Positions 22,301 through 35,448 are shown, counted from the stretch's first letter. The stretch is 60,334 nt of DNA from Fragilariopsis cylindrus CCMP1102 (GCA_900095095.1 FMBT01000535.1:1-60334), one strand, 5' to 3'. Numbers and translations are program-made. Notes: generated by a model from the letters alone, not told the origin.

Positions 22301-25300
22301 TATTTGCAATTTCTTCTGCTGGAGAAATGATATCTTCTACGTTGAGTAGGTTATCATCAATCGTGATTGGATCTTCGCGTAGATTCTTCATCGTAGTGTC
22401 CCGTGCAGTACGTATGGCAGATCGGCAAATTTCTTCTCCAGTATCATCTGTAATGATTTTGTAGGTCATCTTGTTTCCAATGTGTTCTGATACTCCTACC
22501 CAATGGCCTCTGCATTCTTTTGATTTTCCTGGAAACTTTCGTTCTTTTTCATCGAGAAGAAAATAAACAGGTTCCCAAAAATAAAAGTACAGCAGAGGAC
22601 TAATATCGGTCATTTGGAATGTCGCGATTTGCAAAGGACTTTTGGTTCCATCTCCGAGCATAGGATCAACACAATGATTGAGGCAGAAGATGACATACGA
22701 TAATGCTAGAAACCAAATGTAAGGAGGGCAGCCGCTGCGATCCATGACTCGGTTAGTGTACCGCTTGACAGTTTGCCATCGATTTTCAGCGTAATTTTGA
22801 TGCTGATATTTCGATTCACACTGCCACTGGGAAATACATATATCTCGGAGATATCGTGAGTTTTTCCAACCGCGGTACATAGGAGCATTATCTGCTTCTA
22901 ATCCTGTAGGACATCCTCGATAACGGACTCGATCTTGTAGGCTTTCTAGAAACTCTTCAGAAGAACCATTTTTAACCTTGTATGCATCAGTCAGTTTTGA
23001 CTTTTTACCAACGAAGATATGAGCACATTTCTCACCACCATTTATAGCAGGTGTATTTGAATAGATCATGTCAGTTGCATCAGCTTCGTCTCGACGTTTG
23101 AGGTTTGCAGAAGGATTAGGTGACTTGAACATCTTGTGCAGGTTCGTAGATGGAGGCAGCTTCATATTTTGCGTTGTATTCTTAAAGGTATTTCTAATAA
23201 TATCTGCCGGTAGATGTGCAAAATATTTCCGTTTGGATTCGTAGTCAATCGGTGTAGGTACCGAATATCTTGGCTTGAGAGGCGTCATTACAGAAGCTAT
23301 ATCGTTAGCGTTGATGTCATATTGTTCACAGGAATCAATGATGCCTTGATAAATAAGACGTTGAGTGACTTCGTTTGATAGAAAGTCTTCCCAGTACTCG
23401 TGCTCCGTAGGTCGAGGCGTCGACATGTCATCTAGATACGCTGTGTCGGATACAGTGTCAACAAAGATGTTAGGATCATGAAGTACTTCAGTGGAGTCAT
23501 AAAATATTTGATCGTTCAAATCTTCGATATTATTATCCTCAATAATGTCGGTGCAAGTCGAATTACGTTCTGCCGGAAAGAATTTTATACCGTCTACCAT
23601 TGTAGATGATTCCTCATTATTGCCCATGTTATCAATAATTGGGATTGGTAAATCATTAGCTTTAGAAGCAGATGTTTTCTTGTCAGTCAGTTCTTGTTTA
23701 GAGGACGCAGCTTTGAGTCGTTTTTCTTTGATTCGAATACGACGTTTGAGCTTACTTTTCCTAAGTCGAGGACATTCAATTTTCTCCCCATTGGAGTCAT
23801 CGATTGGAACATTCCATTCAATTGAGGTAGATGGTTTGATATGTTCCACGACACTATCATCATCACTTGAGGAATCTTCTTCTCGAGCTCGATCTTGTAA
23901 ACCAGGCATAGTACCAACACTGTCATCATCTTCAGGTTCAATCTCAACGGTTTTATTTACACGCTTTTGTAAATATTCGTAGTTAGTTCTTCCATATTCA
24001 TCATAGAAGTTATCGATGGCTTCTTTAGGAATAGGAGGAAATGTTCGTATCATTTCTTCTGATGTACGGTTATCATCATTAAGATTGGGATCCCATTGAG
24101 AAGGTGAAGTAAATTGTACTTGTGGAAGGTTCATATCAGCGTCGGTGGGATACGTTTGACGGATGTATGGTAATCCTGCTCGAATAGTTAGAGGTAGTTG
24201 ATACCCATCTGCTGTATCGATGCGTTGAAGACCGCCATAGGCTGTCGCTGTATCACCAACTAGGTTGTGATGCGCTTGAAATTGGCATTTTGAATGGATG
24301 GATCGTCTTTGTTCGGGTACATGAGCATATTGATGGAATATTGCTAGAACACGTCCGAATCGAGTTTCGATCACAGCGCAAAAGGTACCGAGTTTCTTGC
24401 CCGTCATTTGATGATCACCTGCAATGCCAATATTAACACGTCGTCCGTCCGAGTTGTATGACATAACTCTCATATCGCTGCCTGCGATTCCACCATTAGC
24501 GCCTCCGTCCATTAATGCAAGCGGTTCATCAAAGAATTTGGTTGCATTGACGGATATGACATAGTTATCTTCGATGGAAACTGTTTGCGAAGAATCGACT
24601 TGATCGAATCGGTGACGGATTACTGCCATAGAGGCTGTATACGTGAGATGTCCAGTGATATTTCCATCTTTTCCGATTAATGGTGTAGATCTATTGGACA
24701 GCATTCTTCGTGGATCAGCAATTGGTAGATCGGTCTTCTTTGGAAGATCTTTCTTCTTGAGGATTCCATTGGGGCGTCGTCTTGCTGCATTTGCAACTAG
24801 CTCGGTAGCTTCAATAACAGATTGATCGTCATTGTCATCAGCGTCGTATCCGTACGTAGCTTCTGAATATGCAGATGTATCTGTTTCGTAGCCTTCAGAC
24901 TGACCCATGTAAACAGCTAATTCACTATTCTTCTTAGCACCTTGCTTAGGAGATTTGTTGTTATTCTGTTTAAGAATCTGCTTCTTGATATCCGTTGGCT
25001 CCTTGCTCCATGCAATGCGAAATTCCCTAGAACACTTGCTGTAGATTGCTTGGTCGATATCAGCTTCTGGATCTCGAGGACGAGGTGGCGGACGGTTGCG
25101 TTGATAAGCGGCGAAGGCGAGTACCGTTTGTTCATTGCTCATAGTTTCACCAGAAATGGACATATTTGCAATGAAATCACTAGTACCATCGTCTTCTCCG
25201 TCGATAACGCCGTTGTCATTATCATTGTAAAATGATTCAGCTTGATGCGCATGGCGAGTTGGCCGTTTGAATGGAGTGTTCAAATCGTGTACCTTTGATT

Positions 25301-26933
25301 GTTGCATTAGGAACTTTAGGTATTCCGTATATGAAACAGCAGTAGGTGCACCAGGTAACGCATTGGCTCTCTTTGCTTCTGTCTTTTGTACCCAACTATT
25401 GGATAGAGCGACATCAGGATTAGTGGCTTTTTGAAGAAGCATAATCTTAAAATCTTCGTCGAGAGGCTTTCTTGCGATCTTGTCATACTTGTCAGCACAT
25501 TCTTGGAACGAAATGAGAAATTCGTATCTTGTATCGAACTTAGTAATCGTTAAAGACATTATCTTATTCATCAAGATATGTGTACCTTGCATTGCAGAAT
25601 CTGATGACGTCTGATGTTCCTCATGCTTTTTCCATACATAAAGTGAATCTTCTGGATGTGTGGTTAGTAAACCTTTACCTTCGGGATTCTGAAGAACTGC
25701 AGCTAGGATCTGTTCGAAATAGTTTAGCTGAAGTTCGGCTAAATTGTATCGGATCCTGGACTGCAATTCTTAGCAATTGTCCAATTAGGTGCTGCTACCC
25801 GCCATAATCGATCAGCCTTCAATTGCCGTTTCATCTTGATAAACCATTCTCCGTAACCTACATCATCCTTGATATGTGGATATTTAGCAATATCTCTTGG
25901 GCTTCTATTCCAGCTAACCAGCAATGCATCTTGGTCCTTTTCTAATTGGCTTTTAGGTAAAAAGATAGTACCAGCTGAGCTACCACTCGTTCCTGAAGAT
26001 GAGGTTACTGATGCTGCATTCGAGAGAGTGATAAGCCAGGCAGGATATCCAGTTCTACACCATGTAGAGTAATCAGCGGCAACCCATGCTGTTGGATTAC
26101 GTCTCTCAACATCATGCATCACTTTCACGAAATGCGCAGTAGGCAACAGCTCGCTTGATCTTCTTCCTGTCTGTCGAATTACATGGCTCTGCTTTAATCG
26201 TATTAGAAATACCATCTACCGTATCGTATTGAAGAGTGTCTGTGTCAATTTCGTCTAATACACAGAAATCTTCAAAGGAACGACATCCTTGACGGTGAAG
26301 TGCTAATGAGACATAATCCGTGAGCTTAAGTGCCATGATGTCTACTAACAGATGTTCTAGATCCTTTTGAACTATAGCAGTTGTCGCTACCGTGGGTGTT
26401 GTTCGAGTGGACGGCATTGTAGTCTTCGACGGATCGTCAGGTGGATCGGATGGGTCTTGAGGATCTGAAGGATCAGGTGGGCTTGTTCCTTTGTTGTTAT
26501 CGTCGTTTCCTTCGATACTTTCTTCTGGGTCGTTTGTTGTTTCTTTCGAGACAATAGATTTGATCTGATGTCCTGCTAGATATGAATCCAAACTGGGTAT
26601 AGCAGAATCTGTTGAATCGCCGGAACTAGAGCCGCTTAGAGCGCTGTTGTTATGATCTAGTTTCGCTTCAGCTTCTGTTTCTCCTCTCGTCGATAGATAT
26701 TGCTGCTTTCTCTTGAGTGGTTTCGCGGACCTTGGAGAGGTAGTACTTTGACGCAAAGGTGTCAGTAGACCTGGATCTTCTCTTGGAGGAGTAGAGCTGT
26801 CGAACGACGCTTCGGGTATTGGCGATAGGCTGGCTGCCGACAAGTAAGAATAAGATGGACTATCGCTATTATCACTTCCTGTGCTGGGTAGTGGATTATT
26901 AGCTGTTCCTTCTTTTTCTTCTTCTTGATTCAT
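19328..26933 (-). pseudogene. copia Gag-Pol polyprotein, three frame breaks
   Basis: The start ATG is at 26933. A Ser/Pro/Asp-rich Gag N-terminus (26933-26112) is followed, after frame changes near 26112-26215 and 25739-25766, by the Gag core and the rest of Pol (25766-20913). RT-RNase H (20998-19328) comes after a third change. Landmarks are a protease DGGANGG active-site loop near 24500, an integrase DDE set (ATDMIYS near 23070, EADNAP near 22885, NYAENRWQ near 22790), RT with YVDD near 20480, and RNase H with an FDAN start, a TETATYGSE core and an ADILTKHW end. Each break is consistent with a one-base indel, so the copy may be intact in the real genome. The last codon and stop (TGT TAA) lie in the 3' LTR. 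Confidence 0.9.
19334..19339 (-). other. polypurine tract of the copia element
   Basis: On the element strand the bases next to the 3' LTR read GGGGAG and are followed immediately by TGTTAA. This is the expected place and composition for the plus-strand primer of reverse transcription. The same bases encode the Gly-Glu near the end of the polyprotein. Confidence 0.8.
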
Positions 26934-27117
26934 TCACAGTTGAATGACTTCTCTTAGTTGCTTATTCGGTAAGACTTGAGGTATGAGTATATTGTATTTA
27001 GACTTCTTTCGAGATCGTTAATTCAATAATATCAATTAAATTTAATTGGATCTCCGGTCCTCTTGATGTTCAAAATGAAATCAAAGGAAGTTGATCAGCA
27101 GTTCTATAGGATAGAAT

Positions 27118-27131
27118 TGCGACTGTTAATC
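27118..27131. other. primer-binding site, complementary to the tRNA-Asn anticodon arm
   Basis: The bases directly touching the 5' LTR read TGCGACTGTTAATC on the plus strand, which is the sense of the primer. This contains a GUU anticodon loop (CTGTTAA) with stem bases TGCGA and TC, as in tRNA-Asn; the yeast tRNA-Asn(GUU) that I remember has the same run. It does not look like the acceptor 3' end ending in CCA. A half-tRNA primer, as known for Drosophila copia with initiator tRNA-Met, would explain it. Confidence 0.7.
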
Positions 27132-27945
27132 TGATAAGTTTCACAAACAATCGATGATTGTTGAAACGGGTTCAGTATCAAATAGGATTTGATATTCAGA
27201 CAATCTTACTCTTCGGTCTTGTAAGATTCTGTTATGACGGTAAGAAAAGATACTCTCGATTCTTATAGACTGGTTGCGATGTTCTACCAGGATACTCTCC
27301 CTTTTAGAATGCTGAAAGTCCTTCCGAACAATGTTCACTCTGTAAATGTAGATATTTCTATTATCTTTCCAGACAACGATATGTTCAAACGCAAAAGTTG
27401 TTATTAACACACTTGTTTAATTAGTCTATGGTTATTACAATTTCTCAACAATAAAAGACAGTAATTGTTCATTTCTCGTAATCGAGGTAATTCTGCTCTT
27501 TTCTTCGTATTTTAGTATTGCGGTTTCCAGTAACCTTGCATACAACTTTCTGTTCCTAACTCACTTCGCCTCAATGCATATATATCGCATTAGCGGTTCA
27601 AAGGTGGACATCGACATCTGTTCGACTTCCATATGTATAACACTCTTCATAATCGTGTTCTATGTATTCGGACACTCTTCCTAATCGTGTTCCGATTTGT
27701 ATAAATATACCTAAGCACTTCTCTTATTTGCGCTCGGTTCCAATTGCTTCGACAACTGCTTCGACAGTCACTTCAACTCCACACAGTACGATGTTGGCTT
27801 TTAGCTAACTTTCGGTTCTCTTTTATCTCAATAATGCATACACGTGCATTCTCACTCACTAATCTCATCGCGCTCGTGTTTCTACTCCGCGGGGCTTATG
27901 TACGACATATGACTCCTACGCTTGAGTACTATGTATAATTTAACA
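27132..27945 (-). repeat. 5' LTR of the copia element
   Basis: This is 814 bp and nearly identical to 18518-19333. Differences cluster near 27765-27800 (a 2-bp deletion and several substitutions). Promoter and poly(A) signals of the element are expected here but I cannot point to them exactly. Confidence 0.95.
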
Positions 27946-29217
27946 CACAGGGGGAGGAGAGTTGACTTTGGGGTTTCAACAACAGCTCAACATTTGTCCC
28001 TTGTTTACTGTTGGATACTATTTGTATATGACAAAGGAAGGAGTATATAGAGGATATTTATTTGTCATTAGAATCAGAACCATCTAGGCTATGATATTTC
28101 TGGCTTAATAGGAGAAAAGTAGTAGGTGTTGAGACTGATGGGTGAGCTGAGTTCATCAGGCTGAGGACTGACTGACTGACTAACTTGACATCCTTGCTTG
28201 ACCAAATGAGAGAGAAAGTGAGTAGAGAGCAGTATGTATGTTGGAATGGGAGGACACCAGAGAGACTGTACCATATAAAAGTCAGCTGTAGTGGCAGTCA
28301 GTCAGTCATGTCAGTAGCAGTCAGTAGTACCAGGAGCAGCAACTCTACTGCAGCATCAACATCAACATCAACAGCAACAGCAACATCAACAGCAACAGGT
28401 ACCAATCTACTCTGCAGCAGCAGCAGCAGCAGCGGGTTCATTAGCATCAGCAGTATATAAAAGAAGGAGTAAGCTTCTTGTCATACCATGATATGTCAGG
28501 TCAAGAAAGGTTGGTGGGAAGGTAACATAGTGTTAGGACACAATACAACACAACAGTCATCAGGTTGCAAAAAAGAGATTACTAATAATCAAACCAAACA
28601 AGTGGGATCAATCACATCACAGTACAGAGCTCACTTACTCTGAGGGAGGGTTCAATTTCTGTTGCAGACATGACACATGACATGTATCTTTTTTTAAAGG
28701 TTCATTAAGGAAATTACAATATGTACCCTCCGTCCGTCCGTCCATCCTTCAGTTTTTCCTTGAGTATTTACAGTGTATGTATTGTTAGTACTTGTACACA
28801 GTATGGATGGCTGACAATGCGAGGTGTGTCTGTAATACATTCTGCGCGATTGTGAAAATATTTCGTGCGTTGTACGGTACAGTAAGTAGTCTTCTGGAAA
28901 CTGACGCCGCGACAGCTTGCATTGCTACGAACGAAGTGAAGTGAAGTGAAGTGAAGTGAAAGGATTCTTGTCCTGATCTTGTTGAATGAAGAAGAAACCA
29001 AATGAATAAAATAAACAAATAAGAATGTCCCCCTGCCCCTTCGAACAGATCATCAATCGTATCAACACAACCAACAAAGACCAACAAGACCATTGTAGGC
29101 TGGGCACTTCATCATACACATAAACAGCCGCATAGTCAGTAGTCAAGTAGCTAGAAAAGGCACAATTAATTAATCTATTCAATTTTTTTATTTTAATTTT
29201 ATTAGTTAGAGGAAGGT
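27946..29217. other. tail of the older copia, then repeat-rich 5' region of the RRM gene
   Basis: The first bases (CACAGGGGGAGGAG) look like the polypurine tract of the older copia cut at 18517, followed by a possible LTR start TGTTGGATA at 28009. Further on are CAG/CAT-rich simple repeats at about 28310-28440, a TCCG run near 28728-28745 and a GAAGT pentamer run at 28933-28961. No convincing gene is seen before the ATG at 29218. Confidence 0.45.
28933..28961. repeat. pentanucleotide microsatellite (GAAGT)n
   Basis: About five and a half units of GAAGT run in tandem, 260 bp upstream of the RRM protein gene. Confidence 0.9.
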
Positions 29218-32200
29218 ATGAAAGTAGTAAATGTCACGAACAACAACGGATACATTCATCAACAAATAAATACAAATAATTTCAGTAAATTAAACAAATT
29301 TTTATTGAATAAGACGGAGGGAACGAAAAAGCAGCAGCAGCAGCAACAGCAGAGTTGCTGCGACGAAAACAACAAAGAGCACGACGAATTCATTACTACT
29401 ACTACTACCACTACTAGTAGTACTAGTACAACACCAACGCCAATTAAAAGTAAAAGTAAAATGACAGCTCCAAAGGTACCACCGGTCTTTGCCTATGTGA
29501 CACAGGGTCGGACCGAACATATGGTCACCATTACCGATAAAAATGTTTTAACGATGATTCAAACGATACCCGGATGGGGATTAGACCAATTATCACCTTT
29601 TGATAATATACAAATTAAATGGAATAATACTGGTGCAAAACAATTAGTGGTAGTATCGAGTATCAAATTAATGGATTTGATTAGTAAGGAAGATCAATTT
29701 AGTAGTGGTATTGGTGGTCGATCACGATCACGGAGTAGAAGAAGCACTACTCCAGCTAGTCCAGCTCCAGCTAGTCCAGCACCGAAAAAGAAGACAACTA
29801 AGAAAGTAACAAAGAAGGAGGCAGCTGCTATCAAAACAGAAACAACATCACCGTCTGTTTCTGTTTCTATTGATGCCACTGCTGCTACTGATGCCGCTTC
29901 CGTTCCTCCTTCTGTGAAGCAAGAGGACAACAACAATGGAGTCGTTAAGGAGGAGGAATCATCTACTACTGCTGTAGCTGTTGATGCGGAAGTTGATGCC
30001 AAGAAACAACGATTTGAAGCAGCGAAAGCACAAAATAAAGCAGAGAAAGAACAACGTAAAAAACGTTTAGATACCGAAGCTGCGTATGCTGTACGATCCA
30101 AAGCTAAATCAGATGCTGAAAAACAACGTGCTACAGTACAAGCAAAACAACAACAAGAGCAAGAACAAGAACGCGAAGAAGCTGCTGCTGCTGCTGCAAT
30201 TGCAGCAAAAGAAAAAGAACAACAAGAGCAAGAACAGCAAGCTACTGCTGCTACTGCAACTGCAACTGCTACTGCACTAGATGAAAGAAGAAAACTTATT
30301 CGTGATGCTGCAGCTACTGCTCAGAGAGAAGAACAACAACGAGTATCGTCGGCTGTCTTTGCTGCTGCTCCTAAAGCATCTGCAGAAGAAGCCACCGCAA
30401 AGCAAGCTATGGATGAAGAAGATGCTGCTTTACTGGCTGCTTCTTTTACAAGAACAAGAGATAAAAAAGCACTTTTTAATACAGCAAAAGAAATTGGTTC
30501 ATCTAGAATGAAAGTAATGATGGAAGAATTACAAAAAACGAAACTCCGGTTGGAAGAAAAACGTGCCGAAGAAGCTGAGGTTGAAACACAAAAACGTTTG
30601 AAAGTAGAAGCACGTGCTGAAAAGGAACGTATTTGGTTTGAACAACAGGAAATTAAGGCAACAGAACAAAAAAAGAATGAAGAAAAATTAAGAAAGGAAC
30701 GTTTATTAGCAGAAGTACGTGTCAAAGCAGAAGCCAAAGCAGAGGAAGAAAAACGGAATAATAATGCTCGGAATGCGGCTATTGCAGATGCTGCCTACAA
30801 TGCTGCATTCAATAGTACTACTGCTACAACAGCTACTACAAATACCAATGGAAAGGAAGAAGATAAAGCATCTGTTGGTGGATCAATTCAAGATGACGAT
30901 GATGGTATGTACGATACGGATGCATATGCGTCTGACGATGAGGATGATACTGGTGGTGGTGTTGGCAATAACAACAGGCCTCTAGATCCTAGAAAACAGC
31001 AACAACAAAAACTACTACCATCCATTCCACGTAAATCACTTTCACAAAATGGTGGTACTGGTAGTCTTATTGCACGTGCGCAGGATGGTAATGGTGGTGG
31101 TGGTGAACCACCACCTTCAAAACGTGTCAAGACTTCGGACGATAGTGGATCATCATCACCGAATAATGGTAATGGTGGATATCCATCATACAATGGTGGT
31201 GGTGCATCAAGAAATGGTAATAGTGATGGTCAACAATTTAATTCATTATTAGGTAATGGGAATTTTGAAGAAGCAGGACGATTAGCGGAAGGTGATGATG
31301 GTAAACGTCGTTCCGATGATATATCATTCCTATATGGGTATGTTGTGATTGATTATTTAAAATATAAACTTGGATACCTACCATCCAAGGATTTGGATGT
31401 CACACTTATTAAGGCATTACAATGTAATCCATTCGTAACGCCATACTTAATGATGATCCGTAGAGGTGATACATTACCACCCATGAGAGCAGGTAATGAG
31501 TATGAAATTGGTGAACGAAGTGAGGCATTGCATTACATCCATGGTGTAAAAGAAATATGGCGTCGCATACCAGGATTATTAAGTTGGATCGATCAAACTA
31601 GTAATCGTGGTGGGTCCTCGAAGCCTCAAGATGATGGATTTGCTCTTTTTAATCTTCTTTCGAAAGGTACGGTCCTTGTTGATGTTGAGACGGCGACTAG
31701 TAGTGGTAGTAGTACGAATATTGCGGAATCATCATCCACCCCAACTCCTTCGGAAAATGCTGATAGCGAAACAAATAACAGTAATGGTTTGGCTAAACTA
31801 TTTGTTGGAGGCCTACCTCAAGAGTAAGTATCATTTATTTCGATTGATTGCCAGTTACGTTACGTTCCTCTTTGTATCGTTTCGTATCGTATTCTCTGTT
31901 CGATTTTTCCATACCTTTGATCCCTTTCCTCCCTCACACACGTTCATATTTTGTACCTTATAATTAAACTTACACACATCACAGTATATCAGAATCAGAA
32001 TTTCGTGAATTTTTTGGACAATTTGGTGAACTTCAAGATGCGATGGTCAAATTCGATCAGAATACGGGATTGCCTCGTGGTTTTGGTTTTGTTACGTATG
32101 TCGATCCAGAAATTGCTACGTTCGTAACGAAATTAGGTGACAAACGGGAAGGGTATGGACGATTAGTGATGAGAGGCAAAACATGTGAAATCAAAGCTCA

Positions 32201-34088
32201 TAAAGACAACAGGAATAAGTTGTTTGTTGGAGGCTTGCCAATGGATATTTCTAATCACGAATTACGTGATTTCTTTCAACAGTTTGGTACCGTCGTCGAT
32301 TCGATTGTTATGGTTCACAAGGAAAATAATGTACCACGTGGATTCGGTTTTGTGACATTTGCCGAACCGGATGTAACAGATTTCGTATTACAAATGAGAG
32401 ACAATAATTATGGTAGTAATCGAGATGCAATCGGCCGGATCGTGATGAGAGGAAAAGTTTGTGAGATCAAGGTATACAATTCTAAAGAAGGTCACCCTCC
32501 TCTTCCATCATCATCTCAAAAAAGATTGAGAGATAATGATGTCAATTCTGGAGGAGGACCAAAAACAATGAAAGTTACAACAAACGGAGACAGCCTTCCT
32601 CAAGATTATGATCTCCCGCTTGCAATGAAAGAATTCTCCTCTTCGTCGGCCATCGTTTGTTTCTCTGACGATCAGGAAACCTCCTTCCCGTACTCTGCCG
32701 TTCGCAAAATATGCTTCTGGAAGTTGCTATCCGGGTCTGGCTACTATTGTCACGAAATGGAACAAGAAAAGAAAGAGGGTGGGGGACATCAAGGATATCG
32801 AAGACGCGTACATCATGACCGAAATGATGATGATCAGATGATGATCACTGGTGGTGGTGGTGGCGGTGGCGGCAACGATGTTGTTAATAGTGCTCATTCT
32901 TGTCCAATCTGTGGTGGTCCACACAGGAGGGAAAAGTGCTGGGATGATCCGAAGAACGTGCATTTGCGTCCTCCGGGTTGGGTTTCTAGGAAAGGAATTA
33001 ATTTAGGAAACACCCACAATGAACAGCAGCAGCCGATGAAGCCGCACCATGTCGGTGGTGATTATCATGGTCGGGGTGCTGTTGTACCATACACGTGCCC
33101 AATCTGTGGTGGAGCACATAGGAAAGAAAAATGCTGGGATGATCCGAAGAACGCGCATTTACGTCCTGCGGATTGGATGCCAAGTGCAGCTTTCTTATCT
33201 CGGAAAGGTATCACTCAAGGAGGAGGTCACAACGATGACCAATCTGTGAGGAGTGGTGGTGGCGGTGGCGGTAGTGGTTACGTTATTATGTGTACTATCT
33301 GCAAGGGTCCACATAAGACAGAAAAATGCTGGGACGATCCGAAGAACGCGAAGTTTCGTCCTATTACGGATTGGCGTTCTAAGGATGAGGTGAAAGAACG
33401 GCTGCATGACCGGGACCATCCTGGTGAGAATAATCACGGTCCGCACAAGTGGCGTGCACCAGAGGCAGGGGAGAATAACAAGCGGATCATTGATCAAAAA
33501 CCTCACTCCTATAATTTCTCCATCAAGGGTTGGGTCGATGATGCAGTTCGTGGTAGGGATAAATGGCGTGCTCCAGATCCAGGGGAGAATGATAGACGTA
33601 TCATTGACAAGAAACCGCATAGCTACAATTATGCTATCAAGGGTTGGGTAGTAGACCCAGCCTTTGCACGGGCTGGCGGTGCTGGTCCAGATTTTAATGA
33701 TAATCGACGAGGTGGTAGTTACGGCGACGATCCTCGACGCAATAGTTACGGCGGTGGTGGTACAGGAACTACTGATCGATACCGAGACGAATCCGGTGGC
33801 GGTGGTGATGATTATCGTCGTAGTAGTTACGGTGTTGGCGCCGTCGGAAAAACTTCTGGTGGAGATGCATCATCACCTTCTGCTCGATATCGAGACGAAT
33901 CTGATAATTACGGTGGTGACGATCGACGCGGGAATAGCTACCGTGGCGGCTCCTCACCTGGTGGTCGTTACCGAGACGATGATAGCTACGACGGTGATCG
34001 ACGTTACAACGGAGGTGGTGGTGGTGGCGGTGGCGACTCTTCACCTTCTGGTCGGTACCGGGACGAAAACGACAGATACAGAGGTTAA
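29218..34088 (+). CDS. RNA-binding protein: coiled coil, two RRMs, three CCHC knuckles, RGG-like tail
   Basis: Exons 29218-31823 and 31985-34088 with a 161-nt phase-2 intron give 1569 aa. The intron splits the first RRM just after LFVGGLPQ. Residues about 180-540 are Ala/Glu/Gln/Lys-rich coiled coil. A Tyr/Arg-rich stretch at about 695-790 (NPFVTPYLMMIRRGD, then SEALHY) faintly recalls the C-terminus of ST7-like repeats. RRM1 (about 860-935) and RRM2 (about 942-1025) both have LFVGGLP RNP2 and RGFGFVTF/Y RNP1, as in Musashi/DAZAP1/hnRNP A-B proteins. Three knuckles (about 1175, 1240, 1304) have the form CxxCxxxHxxxxC followed by WDDPKN and RP. Two copies of a 30-residue KWRAP...GEN...KGWV repeat and a Gly/Arg/Tyr/Asp tail follow. 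An mRNA-binding role, possibly in granules, is inferred. Confidence 0.9.
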
Positions 34089-35448
34089 ATGCAGCGTCAG
34101 TATGACCGACGTGAGTACGACGCAGTATTGTGTTATTATATCAGGTAACTGCGAACGGAATCTTTTACCTGGTGCAAGTCACGAATTATGTCGTTTACGC
34201 CATTTATGATTTTTTACTATTGCTGTTACCGTAAGGCTTACTATATTTATGATGTTAGATAAAAGAAAAAGAAAGTAGTATTAAAGAAAAGAACAAAAGA
34301 AAAAAAACATCTTATCATTTTATCCAATAAAGAAAAAAAGAACAAAATTATTTATGAAAACAAATCGATGAATTTAAATTTAATAAGAAACTATTTATAA
34401 CAAAAAAAATTACAGGAACGTTTGTTATATTACTTCATGTCCGTCGGTATTTATTATTTCCATGGCATAAATAGTGGTACTCATTTAACTTACTTATCAA
34501 TATTTTGTTATTACTCGTGCTTATGACGTTATTGGAACTAACACTTGTGTTTCACTAAAAACTTTAATCTAATTAAACTTTATGTATGTTTAGTAACAAA
34601 TTCATTTTGGTGATGAATATCGAATCCATCTAATCGAATCCATTTAATTTGGATATCATTGACAGCATTATTATGATTTACAACGTGCTGCATTTCATTT
34701 TTCTTATCGAATGGATTTAGAAATGATACGCGATACCAAATATATATTTCTTTCTACGCACTGGTTAATTTTTCATCCAATCACTCGTTAATATATTATA
34801 TTTTTTATGAAGGTGTCGAATAAATAATAATCAATTTAAAAACCTCGTAATGTGTATTCTGATCGAAAATACCTTTCTTCGTCTTAAAAAACTTCTGCAA
34901 CACAAATCCACCAATTACCATAAATTACATAAGTCAACGACGACATTCGTCGCGATTTTAAATTGGTATATATAAAGATGCTTCGATATTACGCAGGTTG
35001 ATTTAGGTTGATTTGATTCATTCTAGTTTTATATAGATCCATATGGATCTGTATCTGGATCGGATGCATATACAATTTTGTTTGTTACTACTAACTTTAT
35101 TTTATCTCTTCAGAACACAAATCCACAAGCCACTTGAGATTAGATTCGAATAGTGGCAACGATTTGAACGGATCTTTTATTATACTGCAATATACGTAAA
35201 GGATAACCATGCAAACAGGAAGAAAATCGTAGGTGTCCACACGTAGTGGAAAGCACAAATGTCAGAAAAAAAGACAGAACAACACAACAATCAAACAGAA
35301 ATGAGGATGACAAACGACAATAAGCAAGACGAATTGCTCACGAAGCAGCGAAACATACACCAGCCAACACAACAACCTATTTTACAGTAGCTGGGAATAC
35401 GTTTTTTTCTGTATGCGTCATGCAGGAGCAGCCATATTGGGATCCATC
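34089..35448. other. AT-rich intergenic, no gene seen
   Basis: This is strongly AT-rich DNA without a supported frame. It includes the 3' UTR of the RRM gene. A small ATATGGATCT / AGATCCATAT inverted repeat lies near 35036-35055. Confidence 0.55.

Larger units (their letters stand above)
18518..27945 (-). mobile_element. near-complete Ty1/copia LTR retrotransposon, minus strand
   Basis: A 9428-bp element is bounded by two direct LTRs (18518-19333 and 27132-27945) that start TG and end CA on the plus strand. I count about 12 substitutions and one 2-bp indel between them, so roughly 98.5% identity and a fairly recent insertion. The flanking five bases are CACAA on the left and CACAG on the right, an imperfect target-site duplication. 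The internal order gag, protease, integrase, RT and RNase H is the copia order. The coding frame is broken at three places. The resemblance to diatom copia (CoDi-type) lineages is my judgement from RT and protease wording, not from a search. Confidence 0.95.

Noticed and set aside
20913..26215. Programmed ribosomal frameshifting between copia frames
   Set aside because: There are three breaks at different places, none at the usual gag-pol point with a slippery heptamer, and similar breaks occur in host genes.
29302..31252. Antisense and off-frame frames inside the RRM gene (Ser/Ala or Leu/Gln-rich)
   Set aside because: Mirror images of Ala/Gln/Lys coiled-coil coding.
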